Shown: positions 44,949-53,578 of the stretch, piece by piece
How positions within the stretch are numbered: position 1 is the first letter of the stretch
Layout: the number at the start of each line of letters is the position of its first letter
Origin: CAWCWN01 sp963799245
GTDB taxonomy: Bacteria > Chloroflexota > Ktedonobacteria > Ktedonobacterales > Ktedonobacteraceae
Length of the DNA: 64,000 nucleotides
Reading direction: 5' to 3'
Assembly: GCA_963799245.1 (NCBI GenBank)
Contig: CAWCWN010000003.1
Coordinates: 310,001 to 374,000, forward strand
The notes under the pieces: model-generated
Databases searched by the model: none
The model's input: only the letters and a program-made list of their open reading frames with translations
Told to the model about the DNA's origin: nothing
Position numbers and translations under genes: made by a program

Positions 44949-47378
44949 ATGGAGCACCTGGTACGTTTCATGAATGATGCATACTACGAACCCGGGGCAG
45001 GCAATATTGCCGACGGGGCACACCAATACTCACGCCAGTCGGGTCGCACACGCGTGGTCGGCCAGCAGGAGCGACGCGTCGACGCGCGACCGCTTGTTAC
45101 CGGCGCTCCTGTCTACGCGAGTGAGTTTGAGCAGCCCAATATGTTGCACGCCCGCATACTACACTCCCCGCATGCTCACGCCAATATTCTGAGCATCGAT
45201 AAAAGCAGGGCGCTGGCTCTGGCGGGTGTCTATGCCGTTTTGACGCATGAGGATCTGCCGCATGTGGCACATAGCACCGCCGGCCAGCCTTTTCCGGAGC
45301 CGTCACCCTACGATGCCTATGTACTGGATAAGCGCGTGCGCTATGTGGGGGATTGGGTCGCCTTCGTGGCCGCCGAGACAGCCGCCATCGCAGAAGAGGC
45401 CCTCAGCCTGATTGACGTCACCTATGAGATCTTGCCCGCCGTTTTTGACCTGCTCACGGCCATGCTCCCCGGGGCGCCCCAGCTACACGAGCCAGATATC
45501 ACCCATCCCAGCGCGGGCAAGAAATTTGGTGATATCTATGATGCCGAACATAACATCGCCGCTCATGAAGAGTTTGGCTACGGTGATTTTTCAGCGGCGA
45601 TGCAGGAGGCCGATCTTATCGTCGAGGGAGAGTATCGCGTCCCCTATATTTCACACGCCGTCCTGGAACCTCACGTCTGCACAGCCTACCTTGATGGCTA
45701 TGAGCGTTTAATCGTCGTCAGCAGCACGCAGGTGCCGTATCATACACGACGTCAGCTGGCCGCGGTGCTCCAGCTGCCCATCTCACGCATTCGCGTCGTC
45801 AAGCCGCGCGTTGGCGGCGGGGTTGGCAGTAAACAGGAGATGCTGCTAGAGCCGGTGGCGGCATTCCTGGCCTTGCAGACGCGCCAGCCAGTGCACATCG
45901 AATACAGCCGCCAGGAGGAGTTTAGCGCGGGGCGTTTTCGTCACCCTGTGATCATGCGCATGCGCAGCGGCGTAAAACGAGGTGGCACCCTGGTCGCGAT
46001 CTCCATGCACTCCATTGGCAATGCCGGCGCTTATGGAACACATAGTTTCACCGTGACTCGCAGTACCGGACACAAGACTCTCTGTCTCTACCGCGCCAGG
46101 GCCTATCGTTTTCAGGCCGATGCCGTGTACACTAACCTTCCTATAACAGGTGCAATGCGTGGCTATGGCGCGCCCCAGGGTTTTTTCGCCCTGGAATCAC
46201 ACATGGATGAGATAGCTCACCGCCTCAAAATGGATCCTCTGGCCTTGCGGCGCAAAAATCATGTGCAGAAAGGCGACCTGGACCCCATGGAGATGGAGCA
46301 GGTGGATGGCGTGTGGCGCTCAAAACGCCAGTTTCGTTCCTGCGGCCTACCACAATGCCTGGAGCTCGGCGCGCAGGCCTTTGGCTGGGATGCACCCTTT
46401 GAGCGCGGCGATGGCCGGCCTATCCGCCGCGGACGCGGCCTGGCCACGGCCATGCAGGGTAGCGGAGTGGCTAGTTTTGAGCTGGGCGGGGCCTCGATCA
46501 AGCTAAATGAAGATGGCTCCTTTAATGTAATGACGGGGGCTACCGATATCGGACAGGGCAGCGATACAATCCTGGCGCAGATCGCGGCGGAGGCGCTCGG
46601 GGTAGGCATGGACAAGATCGTAATGCATTCGGTTGATACCGACTCAAGCGTTTTCGATTATGGCTCCTATGCTTCCAGCACCACCTATATCAGTGGCGGC
46701 GGGGTTAAGCTCGCCGCCGAGCGGGTGCGCCAGCAGATTCTGGAAGTAGCAGGTGACATGCTGGATTGTGCGCCCACGGACATGACGATCATCGATGGTA
46801 TAATTTCTACGCCGCGTGGTCCCGGTCCCCTGACGGTTGCGGATATAGCCAATGAGACATTATATGGCAGGCACCGCCAGCAAATCATGGCCAAGGGAGA
46901 CTTCCGGACAGATGATTTGCCGGCACCGTTTTATGCTCAATTTGTTGAGATCGAGGTGGACTGCGAGACAGGGCAGGTACGCGTGCCAAGGGCCGTCAAT
47001 GTACTGGACCTGGGCAAGGCAATTAATCCAACCCTGGCTACTGGCCAGGTGGAAGGTGCCGTGGCAATGGCGCTGGGCTACGCGCTGAGCGAAGAGGTAA
47101 CATTCGACGCCGAGGGACGAGTGCGCAACCCCGGCTTTGTTGATTACAAGGTCATGTCTACCCTGGATATGCCGCAGATGACAACGATCCTGGTAGAGGA
47201 TACCGAATACACAGGACCATTTGGGGCCAAATCCGCTGGAGAGGTCCCGACCAATGGCATGGCGCCAGCGATCGTAAATGCAATCCACGACGCATTGGAT
47301 ATCCGTATACGCGATCTGCCGGTCACAGCGGAGAAAATACTACGAGCACTGGATGGGCAAAAGCTTGCTATGCAGTGA
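44949..47378 (+). CDS. molybdenum hydroxylase large (molybdopterin) subunit
   Basis: The catalytic subunit of the xanthine-dehydrogenase/CO-dehydrogenase superfamily, holding the molybdenum cofactor. In about 810 residues there are KRVRYVGDWVAFVAAET, the Q-loop region KPRVGGGVGSKQEMLLEPVA, the active-site loop GAMRGYGAPQGFFALES and the C-terminal catalytic Glu in GPFGAKSAGEVPTNGMAP. The loop is GAMRGYGAPQ, not the AYXCSFR of true CO dehydrogenase, so it is a hydroxylase, of a purine, nicotinate or other N-heterocycle or an aldehyde. The start is uncertain: ATG 44949 is chosen; TTG 44937 and ATG 44970 are possible. Confidence 0.92.
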   Translation: MEHLVRFMNDAYYEPGAGNIADGAHQYSRQSGRTRVVGQQERRVDARPLVTGAPVYASEFEQPNMLHARILHSPHAHANILSIDKSRALALAGVYAVLTHEDLPHVAHSTAGQPFPEPSPYDAYVLDKRVRYVGDWVAFVAAETAAIAEEALSLIDVTYEILPAVFDLLTAMLPGAPQLHEPDITHPSAGKKFGDIYDAEHNIAAHEEFGYGDFSAAMQEADLIVEGEYRVPYISHAVLEPHVCTAYLDGYERLIVVSSTQVPYHTRRQLAAVLQLPISRIRVVKPRVGGGVGSKQEMLLEPVAAFLALQTRQPVHIEYSRQEEFSAGRFRHPVIMRMRSGVKRGGTLVAISMHSIGNAGAYGTHSFTVTRSTGHKTLCLYRARAYRFQADAVYTNLPITGAMRGYGAPQGFFALESHMDEIAHRLKMDPLALRRKNHVQKGDLDPMEMEQVDGVWRSKRQFRSCGLPQCLELGAQAFGWDAPFERGDGRPIRRGRGLATAMQGSGVASFELGGASIKLNEDGSFNVMTGATDIGQGSDTILAQIAAEALGVGMDKIVMHSVDTDSSVFDYGSYASSTTYISGGGVKLAAERVRQQILEVAGDMLDCAPTDMTIIDGIISTPRGPGPLTVADIANETLYGRHRQQIMAKGDFRTDDLPAPFYAQFVEIEVDCETGQVRVPRAVNVLDLGKAINPTLATGQVEGAVAMALGYALSEEVTFDAEGRVRNPGFVDYKVMSTLDMPQMTTILVEDTEYTGPFGAKSAGEVPTNGMAPAIVNAIHDALDIRIRDLPVTAEKILRALDGQKLAMQ

Positions 47379-47464
47379 GGGCGCCCATGGATGTCTGGCC
47401 GCAGCCGCTCGTGCATGGTATTCGACACAATAAAAGACCTATGTGAGGTCAATAGAGAGGTCGT

Positions 47465-48148
47465 ATGGCGCAAGAGCAGATATCGCCGGCATTTCTTGTT
47501 ATTCAACAAGGTCCGCAGGCCGGCAAGCGGGTGGAGATTTGCAAAGATTGCACCACTATAGGTCGCAGTCGTGAGTGTGATATCTTCCTGGAAGATGTCA
47601 GCGTCCACCGCAAACAGGCCAGTATTATCTATACCAGCGTCGGTTACTTTCTGCGCGACGATCATGGTAGCGGTGATAGCTTCGTCAATGGCAGAGGCGT
47701 GAGACAGCAGCGGTTGAACGATGGTGACGAGCTTCTTTTTGGCCATACACCCATGACGTTCTTCTCACATGAAGCCACCAGGCCCTTTCAGCAGCCATCC
47801 TCCCGCGGCAAGGAATCGCGGCTCGGCAAGTTTCCCGATCCCAATGCCAGCGCCATCGGCAGGCTGGATTTTAGTGGTGCAAGCGGTGCGATCAAGAGCT
47901 TTGAGCTACAGCCTGAAGTAACCATTGGACGCAGCCGCGAGTGCTCGATATTCCTTGAGGACCTGGCCGTCAGCCGTCTGCACGCGACGATACGCCAGCT
48001 GCCAGATGGGGCATACGAATTAGAGGACAATCACTCCGCCACAGGCACTTTTGTGAATGGCGAAGCAATCGCCCATTGTCTCCTCAAGGAGGGCGATATT
48101 GTACAGGTCGGGGCAAATCGGCTTACGTTCCGCCGCTCGAGCTTTTGA
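47465..48148 (+). CDS. protein with two FHA domains
   Basis: FHA domains bind phosphothreonine peptides. The 227-residue protein has two: the first at about 15-95 with TIGRSRECDIFLEDVSVHRK and SFVNGRGVRQQRLNDGDELLF, the second at about 145-225 with TIGRSRECSIFLEDLAVSRL and ATGTFVNGEAIAHCLLKEGD. The key Arg, Ser, His/Arg and Asn residues are present in both (GRS, SVHRKQ/SRLHA, NG). It is probably a reader for substrates of the Ser/Thr kinases in this region. Its end overlaps the NMNAT-like gene by 26 bases, in convergence. Confidence 0.88.
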   Translation: MAQEQISPAFLVIQQGPQAGKRVEICKDCTTIGRSRECDIFLEDVSVHRKQASIIYTSVGYFLRDDHGSGDSFVNGRGVRQQRLNDGDELLFGHTPMTFFSHEATRPFQQPSSRGKESRLGKFPDPNASAIGRLDFSGASGAIKSFELQPEVTIGRSRECSIFLEDLAVSRLHATIRQLPDGAYELEDNHSATGTFVNGEAIAHCLLKEGDIVQVGANRLTFRRSSF

Positions 48149-48989
48149 GCAGAGCCTGCAGTTCCCTGACACGTTCGGCATAATAATCAAGCATTGTACC
48201 ATCGGCCAGCCGCAGTGGTGGATCGTAGGCGCGGGTGCTGCGCATGAAACGTCGCACCTCAAACGGTACCTCACGCCAGTGCGCGGCAGGCTCCTGGCGT
48301 ATATGCGTGGATGAGATATCGCGGTAGGTGGTATTAAATGGCAGGGGGTAAACAGAGCGGGCAAAGGGCTGGTTCTGTGGCTCGCGCAGTAGCTCCATCA
48401 GGGCCTCGCTCCCATCAGCCCCACGTGGCGCAACCAGCAGCTTGGCCAGTTTAAACATCTCATGCAGCGCCGCGTCGCGGTCTTCATAGTAATGAGGGTC
48501 AAGTATCTGCACAATCTTATCAAAACCTATCAAAAAGAAGAGTCTCTTGACCGCCGGGAAAGCCATCCTTACCGCGCGGGCCTGCTCAACGTACAGGCCT
48601 CTGTTACAGAGCAGAATCCCGGCCTGCGGCAGGCGATGACGCAGCAAGATACTGAGCAGGACGATACGGTCAAGCAACAGCGGCCGCTCAACATGCTCTT
48701 TATCGACTATATGTTTGCTGACGGCGGCATACAGCTGAATATGCGAGCCTGATGCAGGTCCTCCGCTTTGCACAGTCAAGAACTGGCGCGCCGACTTGAG
48801 CAGGGCCAGGTGAGCCGTTGTAGGTGGATTGAACGCTCCAGGGAAGACGACGATGGCACCGTGCGGCCGCGGCGATCTAGGCACAAGCAGGGCCTGCGCC
48901 TGTGCCTCAGGCTGTAGTTGATCTAAAAGGGCCTGCACCTGCTTGTAGCGCCGCAGCATCGCTGGAGAAGCATGAAAAAATGTCTGCAT
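48123..48989 (-). CDS. nicotinate/nicotinamide nucleotide adenylyltransferase-like protein
   Basis: A nucleotidyltransferase that would join AMP to a nucleotide or similar. The ATG 48989 gives 288 residues; the longer frame to 49022 adds eleven. The active-site fold is GAIVVFPGAFNPPTTAHLAL, in which the (H/T)xGH motif of NadD is TTAH, as in NMNAT-type GxFNPxTxxHL proteins, and the second motif is ISSTHIRQ. The core has VKRLFFLIGFDKIVQILDPH. A preceding N-terminal helix domain (about 1-45) is extra. The substrate is a guess within the family; NAD synthesis is most likely. Confidence 0.7.
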   Translation of the reverse strand: MQTFFHASPAMLRRYKQVQALLDQLQPEAQAQALLVPRSPRPHGAIVVFPGAFNPPTTAHLALLKSARQFLTVQSGGPASGSHIQLYAAVSKHIVDKEHVERPLLLDRIVLLSILLRHRLPQAGILLCNRGLYVEQARAVRMAFPAVKRLFFLIGFDKIVQILDPHYYEDRDAALHEMFKLAKLLVAPRGADGSEALMELLREPQNQPFARSVYPLPFNTTYRDISSTHIRQEPAAHWREVPFEVRRFMRSTRAYDPPLRLADGTMLDYYAERVRELQALLKSSSGGT

Positions 48990-49018
48990 AGATGCTATTG
49001 TAGCATACAACATAGACC

Positions 49019-49132
49019 TCAAACAGGCTGCTTATAGTCTCCGCGGGCGTTTTTTCTGGACCTTGCACGCCGCATGCGGGGACGCGCAAACAACATCCAC
49101 ACCAGAGCAGCAACCGCCAGCAGCGCGTCCAC
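49019..49132 (-). CDS. possible 37-residue membrane protein between acnA and the NMNAT-like gene
   Basis: A short GTG-started frame has a hydrophobic helix (about residues 2-15, VDALLAVAALVWMLFARP) followed by a basic tail (RMRRARSRKNARGDYKQPV). The order hydrophobic then basic is typical of real single-span small proteins. No strong ribosome site was seen, and the frame is short, so this is tentative. It lies in the 170-base gap between two genes on the same strand. Confidence 0.3.
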   Translation of the reverse strand: MDALLAVAALVWMLFARPRMRRARSRKNARGDYKQPV

Positions 49133-49160
49133 CTGCTCTAAACTCTGGCCCGCTCTGGGA

Positions 49161-51983
49161 TTACCCCTGCAGCAGTTTTCTCAGGACGGTGGGTAAGATG
49201 CCGCCATTCTCGTAGTAGGTCACGTCGATCGGGCTATCCAGGCGCGCAAGCGTCTGGAAGGTGAAAGTTGAGCCATCCGCGCGTGTAACCTTGACGGTCA
49301 CATCCTGGCGTGGCTTCAGGCCCAGCTCAATGCCGTCGATGTCGTAGACCTCTTTGCCGGTCAATTTGAGCGTTTCTTTGTCCTCACCCGCTTTGAACTG
49401 CAAAGGCAGGATCCCCATACCCACGAGGTTGCTGCGGTGAATGCGCTCAAAACTTTCGGCAATGGCCGCGCGCACACCTAGCAGCAGCGGACCCTTCGCG
49501 GCCCAGTCCCGCGAGCTGCCAGATCCATACTCTTTGCCCGCGATAACGATCAGCGGCACGCCCTCCTGCTGATAGCGCACAGAGGCCTCATAGATGGTTG
49601 TCTGCTCACCATCAGGCAGGTGAACGGTATAGTAGCCCTCCTTCCCCCCTGCCAGGTGGTTGCGCAAACGGATGTTGCCAAAGGTTCCTCGCACCATTAC
49701 TTCATGATTACCACGCCGCGCGCCATAGGTATTGAAGTCACGCTTCTCCACACCCTTCTCAAGCAGGTAGCGGCCCGCTGGACTGGTGGGAGAGAAACTG
49801 CCGGCCGGCGAGATATGGTCGGTGGTGATAGAGTCATCCATCATGGCCAGCACGCGCGCGCCACGAATGTCTTTGACCGGCTGGGGCTTATCGGACATGC
49901 CCTCGAAGAAGGGCGGCTCCTGGATATAGGTGGAGTCGGGATCCCACGCAAACAGCTCTCCGCTGGAATTTGGCAGGGCCTGCCAGTGCTCATCGCCTTC
50001 AAAGACGGAGGCGTAGTTAGCGGAAAAAACCTCGGGCGTAACAGCTTTTGTGACATACTGGCTTACCTCTTGCTGGGTGGGCCAGATTTCGCGCAGGTAT
50101 ACCGCTTCACCATTGACATCAGTCCCGACCGGGTCCCTGCTCAGGTCGATGTCCACGGTGCCCGCGAGGGCATAGGCTACAACCAGCGGTGGAGACGCCA
50201 GGAAGCTGGCTCGCACCTGCGGATGAATGCGTCCCTCAAAGTTGCGGTTACCGCTCAGTACAGCAGCGACCACCAGGTCGTTGTCCTGCACGGCCTCAGC
50301 CACCGCTTCGGGCAAAGGGCCGCTGTTGCCGATGCAGGTAGTGCAGCCAAAGCCCACCAGGTGGAAACGCAGCGCCTCCAGGAAAGGCATCAGGTCAGCG
50401 TTCGTCAGATAGTCGACGACAGCGCGTGAACCGGGAGCCAGGCTGGTTTTGACGGTGAAACTGACTGAGAGGCCGCGTTCTACGGCATGCTTGGCCAGCA
50501 AGCCGGCCGCCACCATGACCGAGGGATTTGAGGTATTGGTACAGCTGGTAATGGCCGCGATTGCGACCGAGCCATCGCTGATATGCGTCTGCGTCTCCCC
50601 TATAGTCACCTGCGCCTCATGCCTGTGACCATTGTGCCCGCCTGCCTTATCCCCGGCCCCTGCGGCAGCCGCTTTAGCCTGATCTTCCTTCTGGGCGACC
50701 GGATCGGGATTGGCCTCTCCTCCCTCCGTCCCCAGGCGAATGAGGGCATTCTCGGTGGAGTCGTTTTCGACGGGCGTGAAGCGCTCAGCATAGCTCGAAC
50801 GGAAGACTCTGCCTAGATTATTCATAGCTACGCGATCCTGGGGGCGGCGCGGACCCGCCAGGCTTGGCTCGATCGTAGCAAGATCGAGTTCGAGCAGATC
50901 ATCAAATTGTGGTTCTGGCGCCTCGTCTGTACGGAACAGCCCCTGGGCCTTCGTGTAGCGCTCAACCAGCTCAACCAGCTCTGGAGAGCGCCCGGTATTG
51001 CGCAGGTAGCGCAGCGTCTCGACATCAACCGGGAAGAATGTTGCCGTGGCCCCGAATTCAGGCGACATGTTTGAAATGGTCGCGCGGTCAGCCAGGGGTA
51101 ACTGGCTCAGGCCAGGGCCAGAAAACTCGACGAATTTGCCAACGACACCACGTTTACGCAGCATCTGAGTTACCGTGAGCACCAGGTCAGTAGCCGTCGA
51201 GCCCTCGGGGAGAGCTCCGACGAGGCGCATGCCGATGATTTCAGGCGTGAGCAGGTAGAGCGGCTGGCCCAGCAGGACGGCCTCGGCTTCGATGCCGCCA
51301 ACACCCCACCCCAGCACTCCCAGCCCGTTGATCATGGTGGTGTGAGAGTCGGTACCAACGAGCGTATCGGGATAGGCGATGGTCTCGCCGTTCTCCTCCC
51401 TGGTCATTACCACGGAGGCAAGGTATTCCAGGTTGACCTGATGCACAATACCCGTCCCGGGGGGAACCACGCGGAAGTTGCTGAAAGCCTGTTGCCCCCA
51501 GCGCAGGAGAGCATAGCGCTCACTGTTGCGCTCATACTCTCGCTCGACGTTGCGCCCGAAGGCCAGCGTCGAGCCAAACAGGTCTACTTGCACAGAATGA
51601 TCGATGACCAGGTCAGCGGGAACCAGCGGGTTGATCTTCTGGGGATCGCCATGCATACGGGCCACGGCCGAGCGCATGGCAGCAAGGTCAGCGACTGCGG
51701 GCACGCCGGTAAAGTCCTGCAAAAGAACGCGCGCGGGTAAAAACGGGTACTCCGCCTGCGACTTTGAGGCCTGGCCGGGCTGCCAGCGGGCCAGTGCCAG
51801 GACGTCCTCTTCAGTCACCAGTTCGCCGCCCGCCTGGCGTAGTACGTTCTCCAGCATAATTTTGATGGTATAGGGCAAACGCTCAAGCCTACCATGTTGG
51901 TGAAGCGCTTCTAACTGGTAGTACACGACCCGGGCCCCTTGTAAGGTCGTACGGGCCCCAAATATATCTTTGTGTGTAGCCAT
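49161..51983 (-). CDS. acnA: aconitate hydratase
   Basis: It converts citrate to isocitrate in the TCA cycle with a [4Fe-4S] cluster. I choose ATG 51983 (940 residues), with GAGG nine bases upstream, over the start at 52070 whose extra residues are not protein-like. The cluster ligands are in AITSCTNTSNPSVMVAAG and LVGFGCTTCIGNSGPLPEAV, and the C-terminal swivel domain has the GNHEVMVRGTFGNIRLRN and EYGSGSSRDWAAKGPLLLGV motifs. A charged, Gly/Asp-rich insert (about 435-460, near KAAAAGAGDKAGGHNGHRHE) is not in ordinary AcnA. The divergent argF gene lies about 245 bases upstream. Confidence 0.95.
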   Translation of the reverse strand: MATHKDIFGARTTLQGARVVYYQLEALHQHGRLERLPYTIKIMLENVLRQAGGELVTEEDVLALARWQPGQASKSQAEYPFLPARVLLQDFTGVPAVADLAAMRSAVARMHGDPQKINPLVPADLVIDHSVQVDLFGSTLAFGRNVEREYERNSERYALLRWGQQAFSNFRVVPPGTGIVHQVNLEYLASVVMTREENGETIAYPDTLVGTDSHTTMINGLGVLGWGVGGIEAEAVLLGQPLYLLTPEIIGMRLVGALPEGSTATDLVLTVTQMLRKRGVVGKFVEFSGPGLSQLPLADRATISNMSPEFGATATFFPVDVETLRYLRNTGRSPELVELVERYTKAQGLFRTDEAPEPQFDDLLELDLATIEPSLAGPRRPQDRVAMNNLGRVFRSSYAERFTPVENDSTENALIRLGTEGGEANPDPVAQKEDQAKAAAAGAGDKAGGHNGHRHEAQVTIGETQTHISDGSVAIAAITSCTNTSNPSVMVAAGLLAKHAVERGLSVSFTVKTSLAPGSRAVVDYLTNADLMPFLEALRFHLVGFGCTTCIGNSGPLPEAVAEAVQDNDLVVAAVLSGNRNFEGRIHPQVRASFLASPPLVVAYALAGTVDIDLSRDPVGTDVNGEAVYLREIWPTQQEVSQYVTKAVTPEVFSANYASVFEGDEHWQALPNSSGELFAWDPDSTYIQEPPFFEGMSDKPQPVKDIRGARVLAMMDDSITTDHISPAGSFSPTSPAGRYLLEKGVEKRDFNTYGARRGNHEVMVRGTFGNIRLRNHLAGGKEGYYTVHLPDGEQTTIYEASVRYQQEGVPLIVIAGKEYGSGSSRDWAAKGPLLLGVRAAIAESFERIHRSNLVGMGILPLQFKAGEDKETLKLTGKEVYDIDGIELGLKPRQDVTVKVTRADGSTFTFQTLARLDSPIDVTYYENGGILPTVLRKLLQG

Positions 51984-52027
51984 ACAAATATCCCTCAGCT
52001 CTGCAATATTGGTTTTAGAAAGGGGGT

Positions 52028-52050
52028 CTGGCATCGCTCCGAGATGCCAG
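52028..52050 (-). promoter_or_regulatory. hairpin in the acnA leader
   Basis: CTGGCATC (52028-52035) and GATGCCAG (52043-52050) form a perfect eight-bp stem with a seven-base loop, 45 bases upstream of the acnA ATG. No U-tract. Could be a leader control element or an operator. Confidence 0.35.
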
Positions 52051-52137
52051 GCGCACAAACTAAAGAACAAGTGGTATACCTCATTATATGTGACATTGAG
52101 TAGCTACGACAAGGATGGCGTCTGGCGATCACATCAG

Positions 52138-52182
52138 CGGCGAGCAGAGGCTTTGCTCGCCGGGAGGGACAGGTGGTATACT
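52138..52182 (+). promoter_or_regulatory. promoter and palindrome before argF
   Basis: TTGCTC (52153-52158) and TATACT (52177-52182) with an 18-base spacer form a plausible promoter about 47 bases ahead of the argF start. A perfect nine-bp palindrome (CGGCGAGCA at 52138-52146, TGCTCGCCG at 52154-52162) covers the -35 box and is a possible operator. Confidence 0.45.
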
Positions 52183-52228
52183 GGACTCGCCTCAAAAAGT
52201 ATCATCAATTTGGAAGGGAATGGGCAAT

Positions 52229-53227
52229 ATGACAGTCAACCTGAAAAATCGACACTTTCTCAAGCTCGAAGACTTTACTCCACAGGAAATCTCCTCTCTG
52301 CTACAGCTCGCTGCCGAACTCAAAGCCGCCAGGTATGCCGGCAGCGAGCTTGCATGCCTGCAGGGCAAGAACATCGCCCTGATCTTTGAAAAAGATTCGA
52401 CGCGCACGCGCATTGCCTTCGAGGTCGCGGCCTATGAGCAGGGGGCGCATGTAACCTACCTTGGCCCTACTGGTTCGCACATCGGCAGCAAAGAGTCTAC
52501 CAGCGATACCGCGCGGGTCCTCGGCCGGATGTATGATGGCATCGCGTATCGCGGTTTTGGTCAAGAGATCGTTGAGGAACTTGCCCGTTTCGCCGGCGTT
52601 CCCATCTGGAATGGTCTGACAGATCAGGCCCATCCTACCCAGGTGCTGGCCGACTTCCTGACCATGCAGGAGCACTGCGAGAAGCCGCTTGAGGATGTGT
52701 CATTCTGCTTCCTGGGCGATGTCAGGGGAAATATAGCAAGGTCGCTGCTGGTGGGGGCCGCCAAGATGGGCATGGATATTCGCCTTACGGGTCCCAGGGA
52801 CCTCTGGCCCGACGCCGCTTTCACGGCGAGCGCCAACGCCGTGGCGCAGACGACTGGCGCTCGCATCACCATCACACAGGATGCTGAGACCGCCGTCAAA
52901 GGCTGCGACTTCCTCTATACGGACGTGTGGGTCTCGATGGGTGAGCCGCTAGATCTGTGGGGAGAGCGCATCAAGCAGCTCCAGGCTTACCAGGTCAATC
53001 GCAGGCTGCTCTCCCTCAGCGGCAACGCCAATGTCAAATTCCTGCACTGCCTGCCCGCCCTGCACAATACCCGGAACGCATTGGGCGAGGCGCTGTTTGA
53101 AAAGTATGGGCTGGATGGCCTGGAGACGAGCGATGAGGTTTTTGAGTCCGAGGCCTCGATCGTCTTCGACCAGTCTGAAAACCGGCTGCACACCATCAAG
53201 GCTGTTATGCTGGCCACCCTCGTTTAA
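52229..53227 (+). CDS. argF: ornithine carbamoyltransferase
   Basis: It makes citrulline from ornithine and carbamoyl phosphate in arginine synthesis. ATG 52229 gives 332 residues, with GGAAGGG about ten bases ahead; the longer frame to 52115 is not coding-like. The carbamoyl-phosphate site [20 protein letters not shown], the ornithine-side [16 protein letters not shown] and the ornithine signature [12 protein letters not shown] are all present, with the [17 protein letters not shown] strand. It is the typical size of an anabolic enzyme. The gene stands alone, divergent from acnA. Confidence 0.95.
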   Translation: MTVNLKNRHFLKLEDFTPQEISSLLQLAAELKAARYAGSELACLQGKNIALIFEKDSTRTRIAFEVAAYEQGAHVTYLGPTGSHIGSKESTSDTARVLGRMYDGIAYRGFGQEIVEELARFAGVPIWNGLTDQAHPTQVLADFLTMQEHCEKPLEDVSFCFLGDVRGNIARSLLVGAAKMGMDIRLTGPRDLWPDAAFTASANAVAQTTGARITITQDAETAVKGCDFLYTDVWVSMGEPLDLWGERIKQLQAYQVNRRLLSLSGNANVKFLHCLPALHNTRNALGEALFEKYGLDGLETSDEVFESEASIVFDQSENRLHTIKAVMLATLV

Positions 53228-53578
53228 GGGAGACAGAACCCATTCTGGACGTGTGTCTGCGCGAGTGTTTACTTAATATAGCAGGCTGAACATCGCATGG
53301 AGAGACAAAGATGCTGCACCCGTATATCCAAATGGTGGTAAATAGAGCGATAGTTTTTAACACCCCCGAGCTGGTCCCGGTTCCTGCCCGTGAGTATACC
53401 GCTCATCCACCATTCATAGCAAACTGCTTCTCAACACCAGCCTAGCAATGAGTTCCGTCTATTGCTACTATGCTTCATAAGCAGCGAATGCGCAACAGTA
53501 TTTCTACCTAAGGAATACCACTCCGTTCGCTCACTCTCATGCATGGCTGCGCCGACCAGGCTGTTGCCAGTACCAGGC
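53228..53578. other. intergenic region after argF
   Basis: About 350 bases between the argF stop and the stop of the kinase on the other strand. Open frames are too short or unlikely. I see no terminator-grade hairpin and no repeat. Confidence 0.3.

Noticed and set aside
44949..47378. CO dehydrogenase (CoxL) identity for the large subunit
   Set aside because: The active-site loop is GAMRGYGAPQ, not AYXCSFR, so a purine or heterocycle hydroxylase is the better reading.
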